A stretch of DNA of 64,000 bases from Haloarcula sebkhae (lineage in GTDB: Archaea > Halobacteriota > Halobacteria > Halobacteriales > Haloarculaceae): positions 124,001 through 188,000 of the forward strand of contig NZ_BMPD01000005.1 in NCBI RefSeq assembly GCF_014647415.1, in the 5' to 3' direction. Of this stretch, positions 34,000 to 42,810 are shown one piece after another. Both the position numbers and the translations under genes were made by a program. The notes beneath the pieces are model-generated. The model saw only the letters and a program-made list of their open reading frames with translations, had not been told where the DNA came from and did not search any database. How positions within the stretch are numbered: position 1 is the stretch's first letter; each line of letters opens with the position of its first letter.

Positions 34000-36900
34000 A
34001 TGTCCGATATGCCGAATTTGTTGTACGTAGGCCCTGCCGACGAGGACGCGGATACAGCCATGCCAGACGCGCCGGCCACGGTCACGTCAGTCACCACCGT
34101 GGCGGCCGCGCTATCGGAACTGGCCGAGCACGCCTACGATGCCGTCATCTGTGAGCAACACCTGCCGGGCACGGAAACCGGTCTAGAGGTGATAGCGGCA
34201 GTACGTGAGCAGTACGACACGCTCCCAGTCGTTCTCTGTACGGCCGAGCCAGATGGGATGGTCGCGGCGCGCGCGACACAGCTCGATGTAACCGAGTACG
34301 TCCCCCGCAGCGAAGTGTCGCTGATGGACCGAGTGTCCGACATTGTGACGCAGGGGAGCGAACCGGCGGGCCGCGGCAACGGAAATGACCCACCGGCTAC
34401 TACCGATGACCGACCGACGCGGCTTCCGCCGGAACTCGCGGACTCTTTCGACGCTATCGCGGGCAGTATCTCCGACGCCGTCGTCACCATCGACGCCGAC
34501 AGCGAAGTCGTGTACGCCAACGACGAGGCTGCCGAGCTGACGGGCTATGACCGTGAGGAGCTGGTCGGCGACGATTTCGCGAAAGTGATCCCCGAACACC
34601 TGCGAAGCTCCCACTTCGAGGGAGTGGACCGCTACCGCCGGACCGGCGACCGGAACGTCGACTGGGACTATCTCGAACTCCCGCTCGTGACCGCTGATGG
34701 GAACCAGCTGACCGTCGCGGTGTCGTTCGGTGATTTCGAGCGAAACGGGCAGTGGTTCTGTACGGGCGTTCTCAGGGATATCTCCGATCGGAAGGAGCGC
34801 GAGCGGGCCCTCGAAGAGACGAACCGGCGGCTCGATCTGGCGCTGGACGGGACAAACACCGGCGTCTACGAGTGGAACCTGGACACCGACGAGATGGTCT
34901 GGGACGAGGCGACCGCGGAACTCTTCGGGACGACGGCAGCGACCTTCGAAGGCACTGCCTCGGCATTTTACGAGTACGTCCATCCCGACGACCGCCAGTC
35001 ACTCGAAGCGGCGGTCGAGCGGGTTTCAGAGAGCGGCGAACGGGTCGACGCTGAGTTCCGTACCGACGTCGACGGGGAGACGCGGTGGCTCCGGACGAGT
35101 GGGGTTATCGAGGAACGCGACGCACAGGCCCCGCGCCTCGTCGCCATCGCCACAGATATCACGGAGCGCAAGGAGCGGGAACGGACGCTGCGTGCCAACA
35201 ACGACTCGCTACAGGAACTGACACAGCTTGCAGCCGGGAGCGGACTCAGCGAGGCCGAAACTGTCCGTCGGGTCATCGAAATCGGGCTGGACCGACTCGA
35301 CATGTCGTTTGGCTACCTGAGCCGTATCGAGGACGGAGTCCACGAAATACAGATGGTCTCCGGTAACACTCCTCTCGAATCCGGAACAGAGACGCCGCTT
35401 GAAGACACGTACTGTCAGCGAGTGCTCGAATCCGGCGACCTCTACGCGATTACCGATGCCACCACCGAGGACGGACACGCGTCGGACGTGTACAGAAAAA
35501 CCGGCGTCGCGTGCTACGCTGGTGGCCTCATCACAGTCGACGGCGAGCCCTACGGAACGCTCTGCTTCGGCGACGAGCAGGCCCGGGTGGAGTCCTTTTC
35601 CGAGAGCGAGGAGGCGTTCATGAAACTGCTCGTGGAGTGGGTGAACCACGAACTCGAACGCCGCCACCGTGAGGACGAACTCGAACGGTACGAGAACATC
35701 ATCGAGGCGGTCGACGACGGCGTGTACGCCCTCGACTCCGAGGGGTACTTCCAGTTCGTCAATCAGGCGATGACCGACCTCACGGGCTACTCCGAATCCG
35801 AGCTGCTTGGGTCGTACACCGGCTTCATAAAGAACGACAGTGTCGTCGAGCGTGCCGAGTCCATCGTCCAAGAGATGATATTCGGGGACCGCAACGACGA
35901 GGAGACGTTCGAACTGAAGATCCAGCAGGCGTCGGGGGGCTCGTTCCCGGCACAGGACCACATGACGCTGCTGTACGACGACGACGGGCGGTTCGCCGGG
36001 ACCGCGGGCGTCATCCGGGACATCACGGAGCAGAAACGGCGCGACGAGGCGCTGTCCGGACTGCTGGATACGACCCGGTCGCTCATGCAGGCACAGACGC
36101 CACAGGAGGTCGCTGAAACGGTCATCGAGGCGACCCGGTCTGATCTCGGGTTTGACCACGCGCTCGTGCGGCTGTACGACGAGGAGACTGACACACTCCG
36201 ACCCGCCGTCGCCAGTGACAAAGTCCCGGAACGACCGGTGTACGACGCCGACGAGGGCTTCCCCGGCGACGCATTCCAGCGCGGTGACTCGCTGGTCATC
36301 GACGAGTTCGAACGGGTCGACAACTACGACTCCGACGTTCTGTCGGCGACGATGTACCTCCCGATGGGTGACCACGGGGTCGTGAGCATCGGCGCACAGG
36401 ACGGGCAAGAGTTCACCGACTCGGACATCTCTGTGGCGGAAATCCTCGCCTCCAACGCGGCCGCTGCGTTCGACCGCGTCGAGCGTGAACGGAGCCTGCT
36501 GCGGTACGAATCAGTAGTCGAGAACGTCCGTGATATGATGTACGTCCTCGACGACGACGGTCGGTTCCAGCTGGTCACCGAACCGCTCGCGGAGTGGCTC
36601 GGCTACGAGCGGGCGACGCTTCTGGGCCAGCACCCGCGGATCGTCCTCGATCAGGACGCGATTGACGAATTTACGTGTCGTATTGGCGATCTCTGTCAGC
36701 AGGGCGGAACCGGGGCAGTCAAGCTCGAAACGGCACTGGAAACGGCACACGGAGAGACGCGTCCGGCAGAGATCGAGGTGTCGCTGCTCGGCGAGGACCA
36801 GTTCCGTGGAACCGTCGGCGTCGTCCGGGACCTGACCGAACTCAAGCAGGCACGGGCAGAGCTGGAGGACGAGCGCGACCGGTTCTCGTACCTGTTCAAC

Positions 36901-37887
36901 ACGCTTCCTGACGCCGTCATCGAGACGGAGACCGTTGCAGGCGAGTCGGTCGTCAGATCAGTCAATCCCGCGTTCTCCGACGTGTTCGGGTACGAACAGG
37001 ACACGGCCGTCAACAGTCCCCTGTCGGACCTCCTCCGCCCACCGGACACTGCGCACGATGAACTGCCCCGGTTCGACAACGGGCAGGCAAACGGCGACCC
37101 CTTCCAGACGGAACTCCGACTGATGACCGAGACGGGGTTCCGCGACTTCCTCTTCCGGGGCGTGCCGTACAGCCGGGACGGTGACAGCATCCGCGGATTC
37201 GGTATCTACACCGACATCACTGAGCAGCGCGAGCGCGAACGCCGACTGAAACTGCTCAACCGCGTTCTTCGGCACAATCTCCGCAACGACCTGACTGTCG
37301 TCCTCGGGATGGCCGACGCGCTGGATGAGCGAATTGACGACGAGGACCAGCGTGCCATTCTCCATCGGCTTCAGCGAAAGGCGGAGGAGATGGCGTCGCT
37401 GAGTGAGCGCGCACGCGACATGGAGCGCTCCGTTCGCCGCGACCAGTACGGTACGGACCCGGTCGACGTGCCCGCAACCGTTACCGATACCGTGTCTTCG
37501 TATCGCGACGAGTACGCCAGTGAAATCAAAACAGACCTCCCGGATGTGTCGGTTACGGCGGGTGATGGGCGATTACATCGAATCCTCGGTGAACTCCTCG
37601 AAAACAGCCTCGAACACGCCGGCGACGACCCGTCCATCCGCATCGGTGTCCAGACGGGCCCACGAACCGTCTCAATCACTGTCGCCGACGACGGCCCCGG
37701 GATTCCACAGCACGAACTTGACGTTGTGACCGGTGACGAACCGATTACGCAACTGCGTCACGGGACCGGACTCGGTCTGTGGCTAGTCGTCTGGGTGACC
37801 GAAACCTACGGCGGCACAGTTGACTTTGATAGCAGTCCGGACGGCGGAACAGTCGTCACACTGGAACTGCCTCGGATAGACGCCTAG
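34000..37887 (+). CDS. Multi-sensor histidine kinase: receiver-like, PAS/GAF array, kinase core
   Basis: 1295 residues, no transmembrane segment. Domain order: a degenerate receiver (1-115), PAS (about 145-265), PAS_3 (270-390), GAF (about 395-560), PAS (about 565-680), GAF (about 685-830), PAS (about 835-945), PAS (about 950-1080) and the HisKA/HATPase core (1085-1295). Kinase motifs are NRVLRHNLRNDLT (phospho-His), LLENSLEHAGDD (N-box) and RHGTGLGLWLVVWVTETYGG (G-box). In the receiver the position normally occupied by the phospho-acceptor Asp is Glu52 (VICEQHLPG), and the acidic pair at the first strand is changed (LYVGPADED). It probably integrates several cytoplasmic signals. It converges with a single-domain response regulator whose stop overlaps its own. 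Confidence 0.92.
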   Translation: MSDMPNLLYVGPADEDADTAMPDAPATVTSVTTVAAALSELAEHAYDAVICEQHLPGTETGLEVIAAVREQYDTLPVVLCTAEPDGMVAARATQLDVTEYVPRSEVSLMDRVSDIVTQGSEPAGRGNGNDPPATTDDRPTRLPPELADSFDAIAGSISDAVVTIDADSEVVYANDEAAELTGYDREELVGDDFAKVIPEHLRSSHFEGVDRYRRTGDRNVDWDYLELPLVTADGNQLTVAVSFGDFERNGQWFCTGVLRDISDRKERERALEETNRRLDLALDGTNTGVYEWNLDTDEMVWDEATAELFGTTAATFEGTASAFYEYVHPDDRQSLEAAVERVSESGERVDAEFRTDVDGETRWLRTSGVIEERDAQAPRLVAIATDITERKERERTLRANNDSLQELTQLAAGSGLSEAETVRRVIEIGLDRLDMSFGYLSRIEDGVHEIQMVSGNTPLESGTETPLEDTYCQRVLESGDLYAITDATTEDGHASDVYRKTGVACYAGGLITVDGEPYGTLCFGDEQARVESFSESEEAFMKLLVEWVNHELERRHREDELERYENIIEAVDDGVYALDSEGYFQFVNQAMTDLTGYSESELLGSYTGFIKNDSVVERAESIVQEMIFGDRNDEETFELKIQQASGGSFPAQDHMTLLYDDDGRFAGTAGVIRDITEQKRRDEALSGLLDTTRSLMQAQTPQEVAETVIEATRSDLGFDHALVRLYDEETDTLRPAVASDKVPERPVYDADEGFPGDAFQRGDSLVIDEFERVDNYDSDVLSATMYLPMGDHGVVSIGAQDGQEFTDSDISVAEILASNAAAAFDRVERERSLLRYESVVENVRDMMYVLDDDGRFQLVTEPLAEWLGYERATLLGQHPRIVLDQDAIDEFTCRIGDLCQQGGTGAVKLETALETAHGETRPAEIEVSLLGEDQFRGTVGVVRDLTELKQARAELEDERDRFSYLFNTLPDAVIETETVAGESVVRSVNPAFSDVFGYEQDTAVNSPLSDLLRPPDTAHDELPRFDNGQANGDPFQTELRLMTETGFRDFLFRGVPYSRDGDSIRGFGIYTDITEQRERERRLKLLNRVLRHNLRNDLTVVLGMADALDERIDDEDQRAILHRLQRKAEEMASLSERARDMERSVRRDQYGTDPVDVPATVTDTVSSYRDEYASEIKTDLPDVSVTAGDGRLHRILGELLENSLEHAGDDPSIRIGVQTGPRTVSITVADDGPGIPQHELDVVTGDEPITQLRHGTGLGLWLVVWVTETYGGTVDFDSSPDGGTVVTLELPRIDA

Positions 37888-38252
37888 ATAGTGTCGCGAA
37901 TCCGGTCGGCGAGCACGCTGTACTGCTCCGTGCCCGTTCCTTTCTGGACCACGGCAGTGACGCCGTGTTCTGCGGCAGCATCTGCGACGTCGTCGTGTTC
38001 GCGGGCCGTAAACAGCAGAAACGGGATGTCGACGTCGTTATCTCGGAGCGCGCGACACAGTTCCATTCCGTCGAGCCGGGGCATCTTGTAGTCACTGACG
38101 ACGGCGTCGAAGTCGCCGTTCGTTGCCAGGTCCAGTGCCGCTTCTGGGTCGTCCTCCGTCGTTATCTCGAACCCGTCTTCCTGTCCCAGAAACGTCCCGA
38201 CGATCTCCAGAACGTCTACGTCTTCGTCTACCAGTAGGACCTCGATACTCAT
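37884..38252 (-). CDS. Single-domain response regulator (CheY-like)
   Basis: 122 residues, receiver domain only. It has the acidic pocket LLVDEDVD, phospho-acceptor Asp54 in VVSDYKMP, the Thr of LLFTAREH and the Lys of VVQKGTG, so it is predicted to be phosphorylatable. No output domain is present, so it may pass phosphate on or bind a partner. It is convergent with the large kinase at 34000 and shares its stop codon region (CTAG overlap of four bases). A TATA-like GTTTTTATCGG lies about 27 bases upstream of ATG 38252, supporting that start over the earlier ATG at 38294. Confidence 0.9.
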   Translation of the reverse strand: MSIEVLLVDEDVDVLEIVGTFLGQEDGFEITTEDDPEAALDLATNGDFDAVVSDYKMPRLDGMELCRALRDNDVDIPFLLFTAREHDDVADAAAEHGVTAVVQKGTGTEQYSVLADRIRDTI

Positions 38253-38290
38253 CGGTTCTAGATCCGTGGTTCCCCGATAAAAACTCTCGG

Positions 38291-38503
38291 TCACCGCATC
38301 GCATCCAGATCGACGACGACCTCCTTGTCAACGGTAATCCACGTCGATAGCTTGGCAATGCCGGAGAGCCCCCGCGGTGACACGGTACAGCGATCCGGTT
38401 CACCGGTGTACTCAACCACGGTCATCGACAGCTTGTGCGGGGCCTGCGTTCGCTCGGTGGTCGCGTTCCCTGCACCGTGCGGGTCGTGCGGGTCGAGACT
38501 CAT
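38291..38503 (-). CDS. Small conserved haloarchaeal protein (DUF7511-like)
   Basis: 70 residues. The block KLSMTVVEYTGEPDRCTVSP, then LSTWITVDKEVVVDLDAMR at the C-terminus matches a widespread haloarchaeal small-protein family of about 70 residues, often annotated DUF7511 (recalled, not searched). The first 25 residues are Pro/Thr/His-rich and disordered. It has no membrane segment or metal motif. It lies 38 bases upstream of the response-regulator start on the same strand. Confidence 0.75.
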   Translation of the reverse strand: MSLDPHDPHGAGNATTERTQAPHKLSMTVVEYTGEPDRCTVSPRGLSGIAKLSTWITVDKEVVVDLDAMR

Positions 38504-38571
38504 CGGTAGCAGATATATCTCTGGGACGGTGTAAAACAGCTGCTAAGAGGTCTCTATACCGATCCGGAGAG

Positions 38572-38742
38572 CTATGCTGCCTGTCCAGTGTCGACTTCGC
38601 CGTCGATGCGGACGAACCCGTAGTCACACTCAGGGCAGTGCCACTTGATCTTGGTCCCCAGGTGCATCGTCGTGCTCGCGACCTTCCAGAAGTCGCGGTA
38701 CTCTTCGCATTCAGGACAGTAGTGTTCGAGTTCGAGGCTCAT
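38572..38742 (-). CDS. Small zinc beta-ribbon protein
   Basis: 56 residues. Two CPEC knuckles (HYCPECEEYRDFWK and IKWHCPECDYGFVR) 26 residues apart form a zinc ribbon, with an LEHYCPECEEYR start typical of haloarchaeal one-zinc-ribbon proteins. ATG 38742 is used; the frame is open upstream but the extra residues are unlike coding sequence. It is divergent from msrA with 91 bases between. The function is unknown; similar proteins may bind nucleic acid. Confidence 0.82.
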   Translation of the reverse strand: MSLELEHYCPECEEYRDFWKVASTTMHLGTKIKWHCPECDYGFVRIDGEVDTGQAA

Positions 38743-38833
38743 ACTCGGTTGTTTTCGCAGGGGTACAGTTGAATTTCCCGGTTCCACGCGGGGCGTCGAA
38801 GCAAGCAAACCGCTCGAACCCCTGTCTTCCAGT

Positions 38834-39502
38834 ATGACTCAGAGTGCGTACGAGCCGACCCATCCGACCGAACTGGCTGTCGACGCTGAATCGCTGCCGC
38901 CATCGGCGACCGAGACGGCGACGTTCGGCATGGGCTGTTTCTGGGGCCCGGACGCGCGGTTCGGCGCGATGCCGGGCGTGGTCAGGACGCGGGTGGGCTA
39001 CGCTGGTGGGACCGAACCGAACCCCAGCTACTACTCGCTGGGCGACCACACCGAGGTCGTTCAGGTCGAGTACGACCCCGACGCAGTGAGCTACGAAGCG
39101 CTGCTGGACGTGTTCTGGACGAACCATGCACCGTTCTCCGCGCCCCTGAAGCGCCAGTACCGCGGCGTGGTGCTGGCACACGACGACCGGCAGCAGGAGA
39201 CCGCGGAACAGACGCGCGAGGAACTCGAATCGCGGACCGGGAAGACCGTCGAAACGGCTATCGAAGCACTTGACCAGTTCTATCTGGCGGAAGACTACCA
39301 CCAGAAGTACGAACTCCGCTCGACGCCAGTCGTCGCCGACGAACTCGAGGACACCTACGGCGACGCGTTCGTCGATTCGACGGTCGCCGCCCGGCTCAAC
39401 GGCTTCGTTGCCGGCCACGGCGAAGACGACGAACGTGAGGCGCTGTTTGCCGAACTGGATATTTCACCCGCTGCGCTCTCGGAGGTCCGTCGCCGGCTCT
39501 GA
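38834..39502 (+). CDS. msrA: Peptide methionine sulfoxide reductase MsrA
   Basis: 222 residues. The catalytic motif GMGCFWGPDARFGAMPGVVRTRVGYAGG contains the nucleophilic Cys; the family usually has Glu two residues after the Gly, here Asp. DHTEVVQVEYDPDAVSYEALLDVFW, YLAEDYHQKYELR and the N-terminal GCFW block are family signatures. It repairs methionine-S-sulfoxide with reducing power from thioredoxin. The C-terminal 40 residues (NGFVAGHGEDDEREALF) form an extension absent from shorter MsrA. It is a single-gene unit. Confidence 0.94.
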   Translation: MTQSAYEPTHPTELAVDAESLPPSATETATFGMGCFWGPDARFGAMPGVVRTRVGYAGGTEPNPSYYSLGDHTEVVQVEYDPDAVSYEALLDVFWTNHAPFSAPLKRQYRGVVLAHDDRQQETAEQTREELESRTGKTVETAIEALDQFYLAEDYHQKYELRSTPVVADELEDTYGDAFVDSTVAARLNGFVAGHGEDDEREALFAELDISPAALSEVRRRL

Positions 39503-39628
39503 ACGCGGTGCCGGCGGTCCACAGTCGCCACGAGGCTCGGCCGTCCGCGCTCGCCACGGATCTCAGCCGCCCGCGCTCCCCAACGATTCGCCCACGGCTA
39601 TAAGACGCTGGCAGTGCCAGATTCAACT

Positions 39629-40165
39629 ATGACTATCTATACCGGTCGCGGCGACCAGGGCCAGACAGATCTCCGGAACATGGAGCGGGTCTCGAAGGAC
39701 AGCCGTCGTATCGAGGCCTACGGGACCGTCGACGAGGTGAACGCGCTGGTCGGCGTCGTCAGGCCGACCGGTCACGACGACATCGACGAGAAGCTCCGGG
39801 TCATCCAGAACCACCTCCACATCGTCCAGGCCGACTTCGCCAACCCCAGCCCAGAGGAGGACGACCCGCGGATACAGGAATCCCACGTCGAGACGCTCGA
39901 AGACCTCATCGACGAGGCCGATTCGGAGCTGGACCCGCTCGAATCGTTCATCCTCCCCTCCGGATCCGAACCTGGGGCGAAACTCCACCACGCCCGTGCG
40001 GTCTGTCGGCGCGCCGAGCGCCGCTGTGTCTCCTTCGCCGCCGAGGAGGCCGGTGTCAACGAGACGGCTATCATCTACCTAAACCGGCTCTCGGACGCCC
40101 TGTTCACGCTCGCCCGCCTCGTCAACAAGCGCGAGGGAATCCGCGAGGAAAACCCCGATTACTGA
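39629..40165 (+). CDS. Cob(I)alamin adenosyltransferase, PduO type
   Basis: 178 residues. The N-terminal MTIYTGRGDQGQTDLRNMER with the ATP-binding TGRGDQG loop, the helix RRIEAYGTVDEVNALVG with its conserved Arg-Glu/Asp salt bridge, and the ERRCVSFAAEEAGVNETAIIYLNRLSDALFTLARL helix are signatures of the PduO/CobA2 trimeric enzyme. It makes adenosylcobalamin from cob(I)alamin and ATP. ATG 39629 is chosen because it begins this motif; ATG 39614 is five codons upstream. It stands alone, with no cobalamin operon nearby. Confidence 0.93.
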   Translation: MTIYTGRGDQGQTDLRNMERVSKDSRRIEAYGTVDEVNALVGVVRPTGHDDIDEKLRVIQNHLHIVQADFANPSPEEDDPRIQESHVETLEDLIDEADSELDPLESFILPSGSEPGAKLHHARAVCRRAERRCVSFAAEEAGVNETAIIYLNRLSDALFTLARLVNKREGIREENPDY

Positions 40166-40265
40166 CGCTTCGGGGCTTTTTCTCGGCAGGAGACATCTGA
40201 AACTCGACGCCACGCTAGCGGCGGCGGTTCGCAATAGCAAAGTGACCGGCCCGGAAGGGTGAGGT

Positions 40266-41240
40266 ATGAAAGCGACCGCGAAGGCACATCCGATTCAGGG
40301 GCTGGTCAAGTACCACGGGATGCGCGACGAGGAACTGCGACTGCCGTACCACGACAGCATCTCCGTCTGTACCGCACCGAGCCACTCGAAGACGACGGCC
40401 GCCTTCGACCCGGACCGCGAGGAAGACGTGTACGTCATCGACGGCGAGGAGGTCACCGGCCGAGGGGCCGAGCGTATCGACGCCGTCGTGGACCACGTAC
40501 GCGATCTGGCCGGCATCGATCACGGCGTCCGCTTCGAATCGGCGAACAACTTCCCGACGAACATCGGCTTTGGCTCCTCTTCGTCAGGCTTTGCCGCTGC
40601 GGCGATGGCACTGGTCGAGGCAGCAGGTCTTGACATGACACGACCCGAAATCTCGACCGTTGCACGCCGCGGGTCCTCCTCGGCCGCACGTGCGGTGACG
40701 GGTGCGTTCTCCCACCTTCGGACCGGCATGAACGACAAGGACTGCCGGAGCGAGCGCATCGAGACGGACCTCGAAGACGACCTGCGCATCGTTACCGGGA
40801 TGGTCCCATCATATAAGGAAACCGAGGAAGCGCACAAGGAGGCCGCGGAGAGCCACATGTTCGAGTCGCGGATGGCCCACATCCACGGACAGATCTCGGA
40901 TATGCGCGACGCGCTGTACGACGGCGATTTCGACGCCGCCTTCGACCTCGCCGAGAAGGACTCCCTGTCGCTGGCCGCTGCGACGATGACTGGTCCTGCC
41001 GGCTGGGTGTACTGGCAACCGCGGACCCTCGAAATATTCAACGCTGTCCGGGAACTCCGCAACGCCGAAGACGTGCCGGTGTACTTCTCCGTCGACACCG
41101 GCGCGAGCGTCTACATCAATACGACCGAGGAGTACGTCGGCCGCGTCGAGGAAACGGTCGCTGACTGCGGCGTCGACACCCGCGTCTGGGATGTCGGTGG
41201 CCCCGCACAGATTCTCGGCGAGGACAAGGCGCTGTTCTGA
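40266..41240 (+). CDS. mvaD: Phosphomevalonate decarboxylase (GHMP family)
   Basis: 324 residues. The start MKATAKAHPIQGLVKYHGMRD, the phosphate loop NNFPTNIGFGSSSSGFAAAA (GHMP motif 2) and RRGSSSAARAVTGAFSHL match the diphosphomevalonate/phosphomevalonate decarboxylase family. The C-terminal YFSVDTGASVYINT is the third GHMP motif. In Haloferax the homologous enzyme works on phosphomevalonate, giving isopentenyl phosphate in the archaeal modified mevalonate route; I infer the same here. It is convergent with nothing and is followed by a small membrane protein gene after a 90-base gap. Confidence 0.93.
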   Translation: MKATAKAHPIQGLVKYHGMRDEELRLPYHDSISVCTAPSHSKTTAAFDPDREEDVYVIDGEEVTGRGAERIDAVVDHVRDLAGIDHGVRFESANNFPTNIGFGSSSSGFAAAAMALVEAAGLDMTRPEISTVARRGSSSAARAVTGAFSHLRTGMNDKDCRSERIETDLEDDLRIVTGMVPSYKETEEAHKEAAESHMFESRMAHIHGQISDMRDALYDGDFDAAFDLAEKDSLSLAAATMTGPAGWVYWQPRTLEIFNAVRELRNAEDVPVYFSVDTGASVYINTTEEYVGRVEETVADCGVDTRVWDVGGPAQILGEDKALF

Positions 41241-41330
41241 GCCCACTGCCGAAACGCTCCGGACACATCAGGGCTGTTGCCCCCACTCCGGGTGGAAGTT
41301 GTTTTGTGCTATCACAAACAACGGTCAGCT

Positions 41331-41738
41331 GTGACGTCTGCACATCGGCTCATAGCCTTCCACTTCGCTATCGGTTTCGGCATGCTTCTCTTGCTGCATG
41401 ATGAAGTAATGACAACGCTCGGAACGGCGTCTCTGGTGAACTGGGCGGTCATCGCTATCGCAGGACTGGCAGCGATAGGAATCCTGTATCTCTCCGAACG
41501 CCAGCGCTTCCCTGAGCCAGTGTACAGTGCGTGGTCTGCGCTGCCCGAGAGGGAGATAACCATTTTGGGGCTTTTCGGTGTTGTCATGCTTGGAGCTGTC
41601 GGGCTAGGTCTGTTGTATAGTTCGACCATTCCGTGGTTCTACGACGTAGGCGTTGGGGCATACGTCAGCCTCATCGGCTATCGAATCGTGTACGGGCTCG
41701 TGTTCCCGGTGCCCGAAGCGGCACTCGGCCGCATATAG
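41331..41738 (+). CDS. Small membrane protein, function unknown
   Basis: 135 residues from a GTG with four hydrophobic segments (LIAFHFAIGFGMLLLL, LVNWAVIAIAGLAAIGILYL, ITILGLFGVVMLGAVGLGLLYSS and VGAYVSLIGYRIVYGLVF). No motif is recognised. The frame is open upstream from 41277 with other possible starts, so the N-terminus is uncertain. The region around it is a little richer in A/T than average, and TATA-like words lie at 41290-41310. It is convergent with the methyltransferase gene (192-base gap containing nothing recognisable). Confidence 0.65.
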   Translation: MTSAHRLIAFHFAIGFGMLLLLHDEVMTTLGTASLVNWAVIAIAGLAAIGILYLSERQRFPEPVYSAWSALPEREITILGLFGVVMLGAVGLGLLYSSTIPWFYDVGVGAYVSLIGYRIVYGLVFPVPEAALGRI

Positions 41739-41930
41739 GGCCCAGTCGCGAACACAGATAGTGTTCACAGAACCATTCAAACCGATTTACTGCGGTACAA
41801 CTCGGGGTAGAAACTTTGGGGAGGGGATAGCTACAGAAAGTAGTGTAAGATACAGCAGGTATGTCCAACAGTCTGCCACCCGTAATTTCACGCTTGACAG
41901 AGCGAGTTAGGAAACAGAGACAGCGTGGGC

Positions 41931-42641
41931 CTATCGCGGATTATCGGAGGACTCAGCAGCGTCCCCTTCTTGTTCGAACACAAGGCAATAGCTGTGGTCG
42001 TACCCGTAGCCGTATGTGCCTTCACCGTGGTCGCGTGAGGAGTTGTCGGCCTGCCACGTTACAACAACCTCTCCTTCGAACCGGAACTGGTCAGCCACCT
42101 CGCTCGCCACGTCCCACGCGAGCGTCGTCACCGCTCCTTCGAACTTCATGTTCGAGACGTCGACGAGAACGTGGCCGCCCTTTTTCAGCAGACCGTCGAC
42201 GTGGTCGAACACGCACCTAAGATCTGCAAGATACCGCTCGTAGTCCCGTCCCGTCTCGGTATAGTTCGTCAACGGGTCTGCATCCATCTCCTCGACCATG
42301 TACGGTGGCGAGGTGAAACAGCAGTCGACGGGCGGCACGTCGTCATAGCTCGTGGCGTCCAGCGCGTCGCCGTGGATGACTCGCTCGTGATGGTCAACTT
42401 GCTCACGAGCGAACGACGCGACCTCGGCGTCGTACTCGATGCCGTATGCCTCCCGTCCCAGACGTTCTGCGACCCGAAGGGTCGTCCCGAATCCGGCGAA
42501 CGGGTCGAGGACAGTGTCGCCAGCGTCGGTCCACTCTGACAGAAAGTGCTCGACATAGGCGGCGGGCGTACGTGGGTCGCCGTCGAACCTGTCAGGGAGG
42601 TCAAATTCGTACTCGTGGAGGAGGTGGAGGAACGTCTGCAT
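41931..42641 (-). CDS. SAM-dependent methyltransferase with TSPPY motif
   Basis: 236 residues. The SAM-binding motif is VLDPFAGFGTTLRVAERLG (residues 44-62), and the catalytic motif IV is CCFTSPPYM (TSPPY at 110-114). The order FxGxG before TSPPY fits the N4-cytosine/N6-adenine DNA methyltransferases and the archaeal Trm-G10/Trm11-like tRNA methyltransferases. A short N-terminal helical part (MQTFLHLLHEYEFDLPDRF) is insufficient for a THUMP RNA-binding domain, which argues for a DNA or other target. No restriction gene adjoins. ATG 42641 is used because codons upstream read as non-coding. Confidence 0.85.
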   Translation of the reverse strand: MQTFLHLLHEYEFDLPDRFDGDPRTPAAYVEHFLSEWTDAGDTVLDPFAGFGTTLRVAERLGREAYGIEYDAEVASFAREQVDHHERVIHGDALDATSYDDVPPVDCCFTSPPYMVEEMDADPLTNYTETGRDYERYLADLRCVFDHVDGLLKKGGHVLVDVSNMKFEGAVTTLAWDVASEVADQFRFEGEVVVTWQADNSSRDHGEGTYGYGYDHSYCLVFEQEGDAAESSDNPR

Positions 42642-42810
42642 GGCGAGAGCGAGAGCGGGCGAAATTAAAAAGCCGGTCTTTGAACGCTCAACGCACTTTC
42701 GGCCTGTACTTGTGCGCGAGTCTTGACAAGACTCGGATAGACGGAGCTTGTGGTGGTTTCTATAACGGTCACACAGAGTTAACTCAGTCTCGCACCAAGA
42801 GTCAGATACA

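Noticed and set aside
35209-36408. Open frame of 399 codons on the minus strand
   Set aside because: Antisense to the multi-sensor kinase (PAS and GAF motifs).
41861-42220. Possible 119-residue protein on the plus strand
   Set aside because: Mostly antisense to the methyltransferase; Arg/Ser-rich shadow translation.
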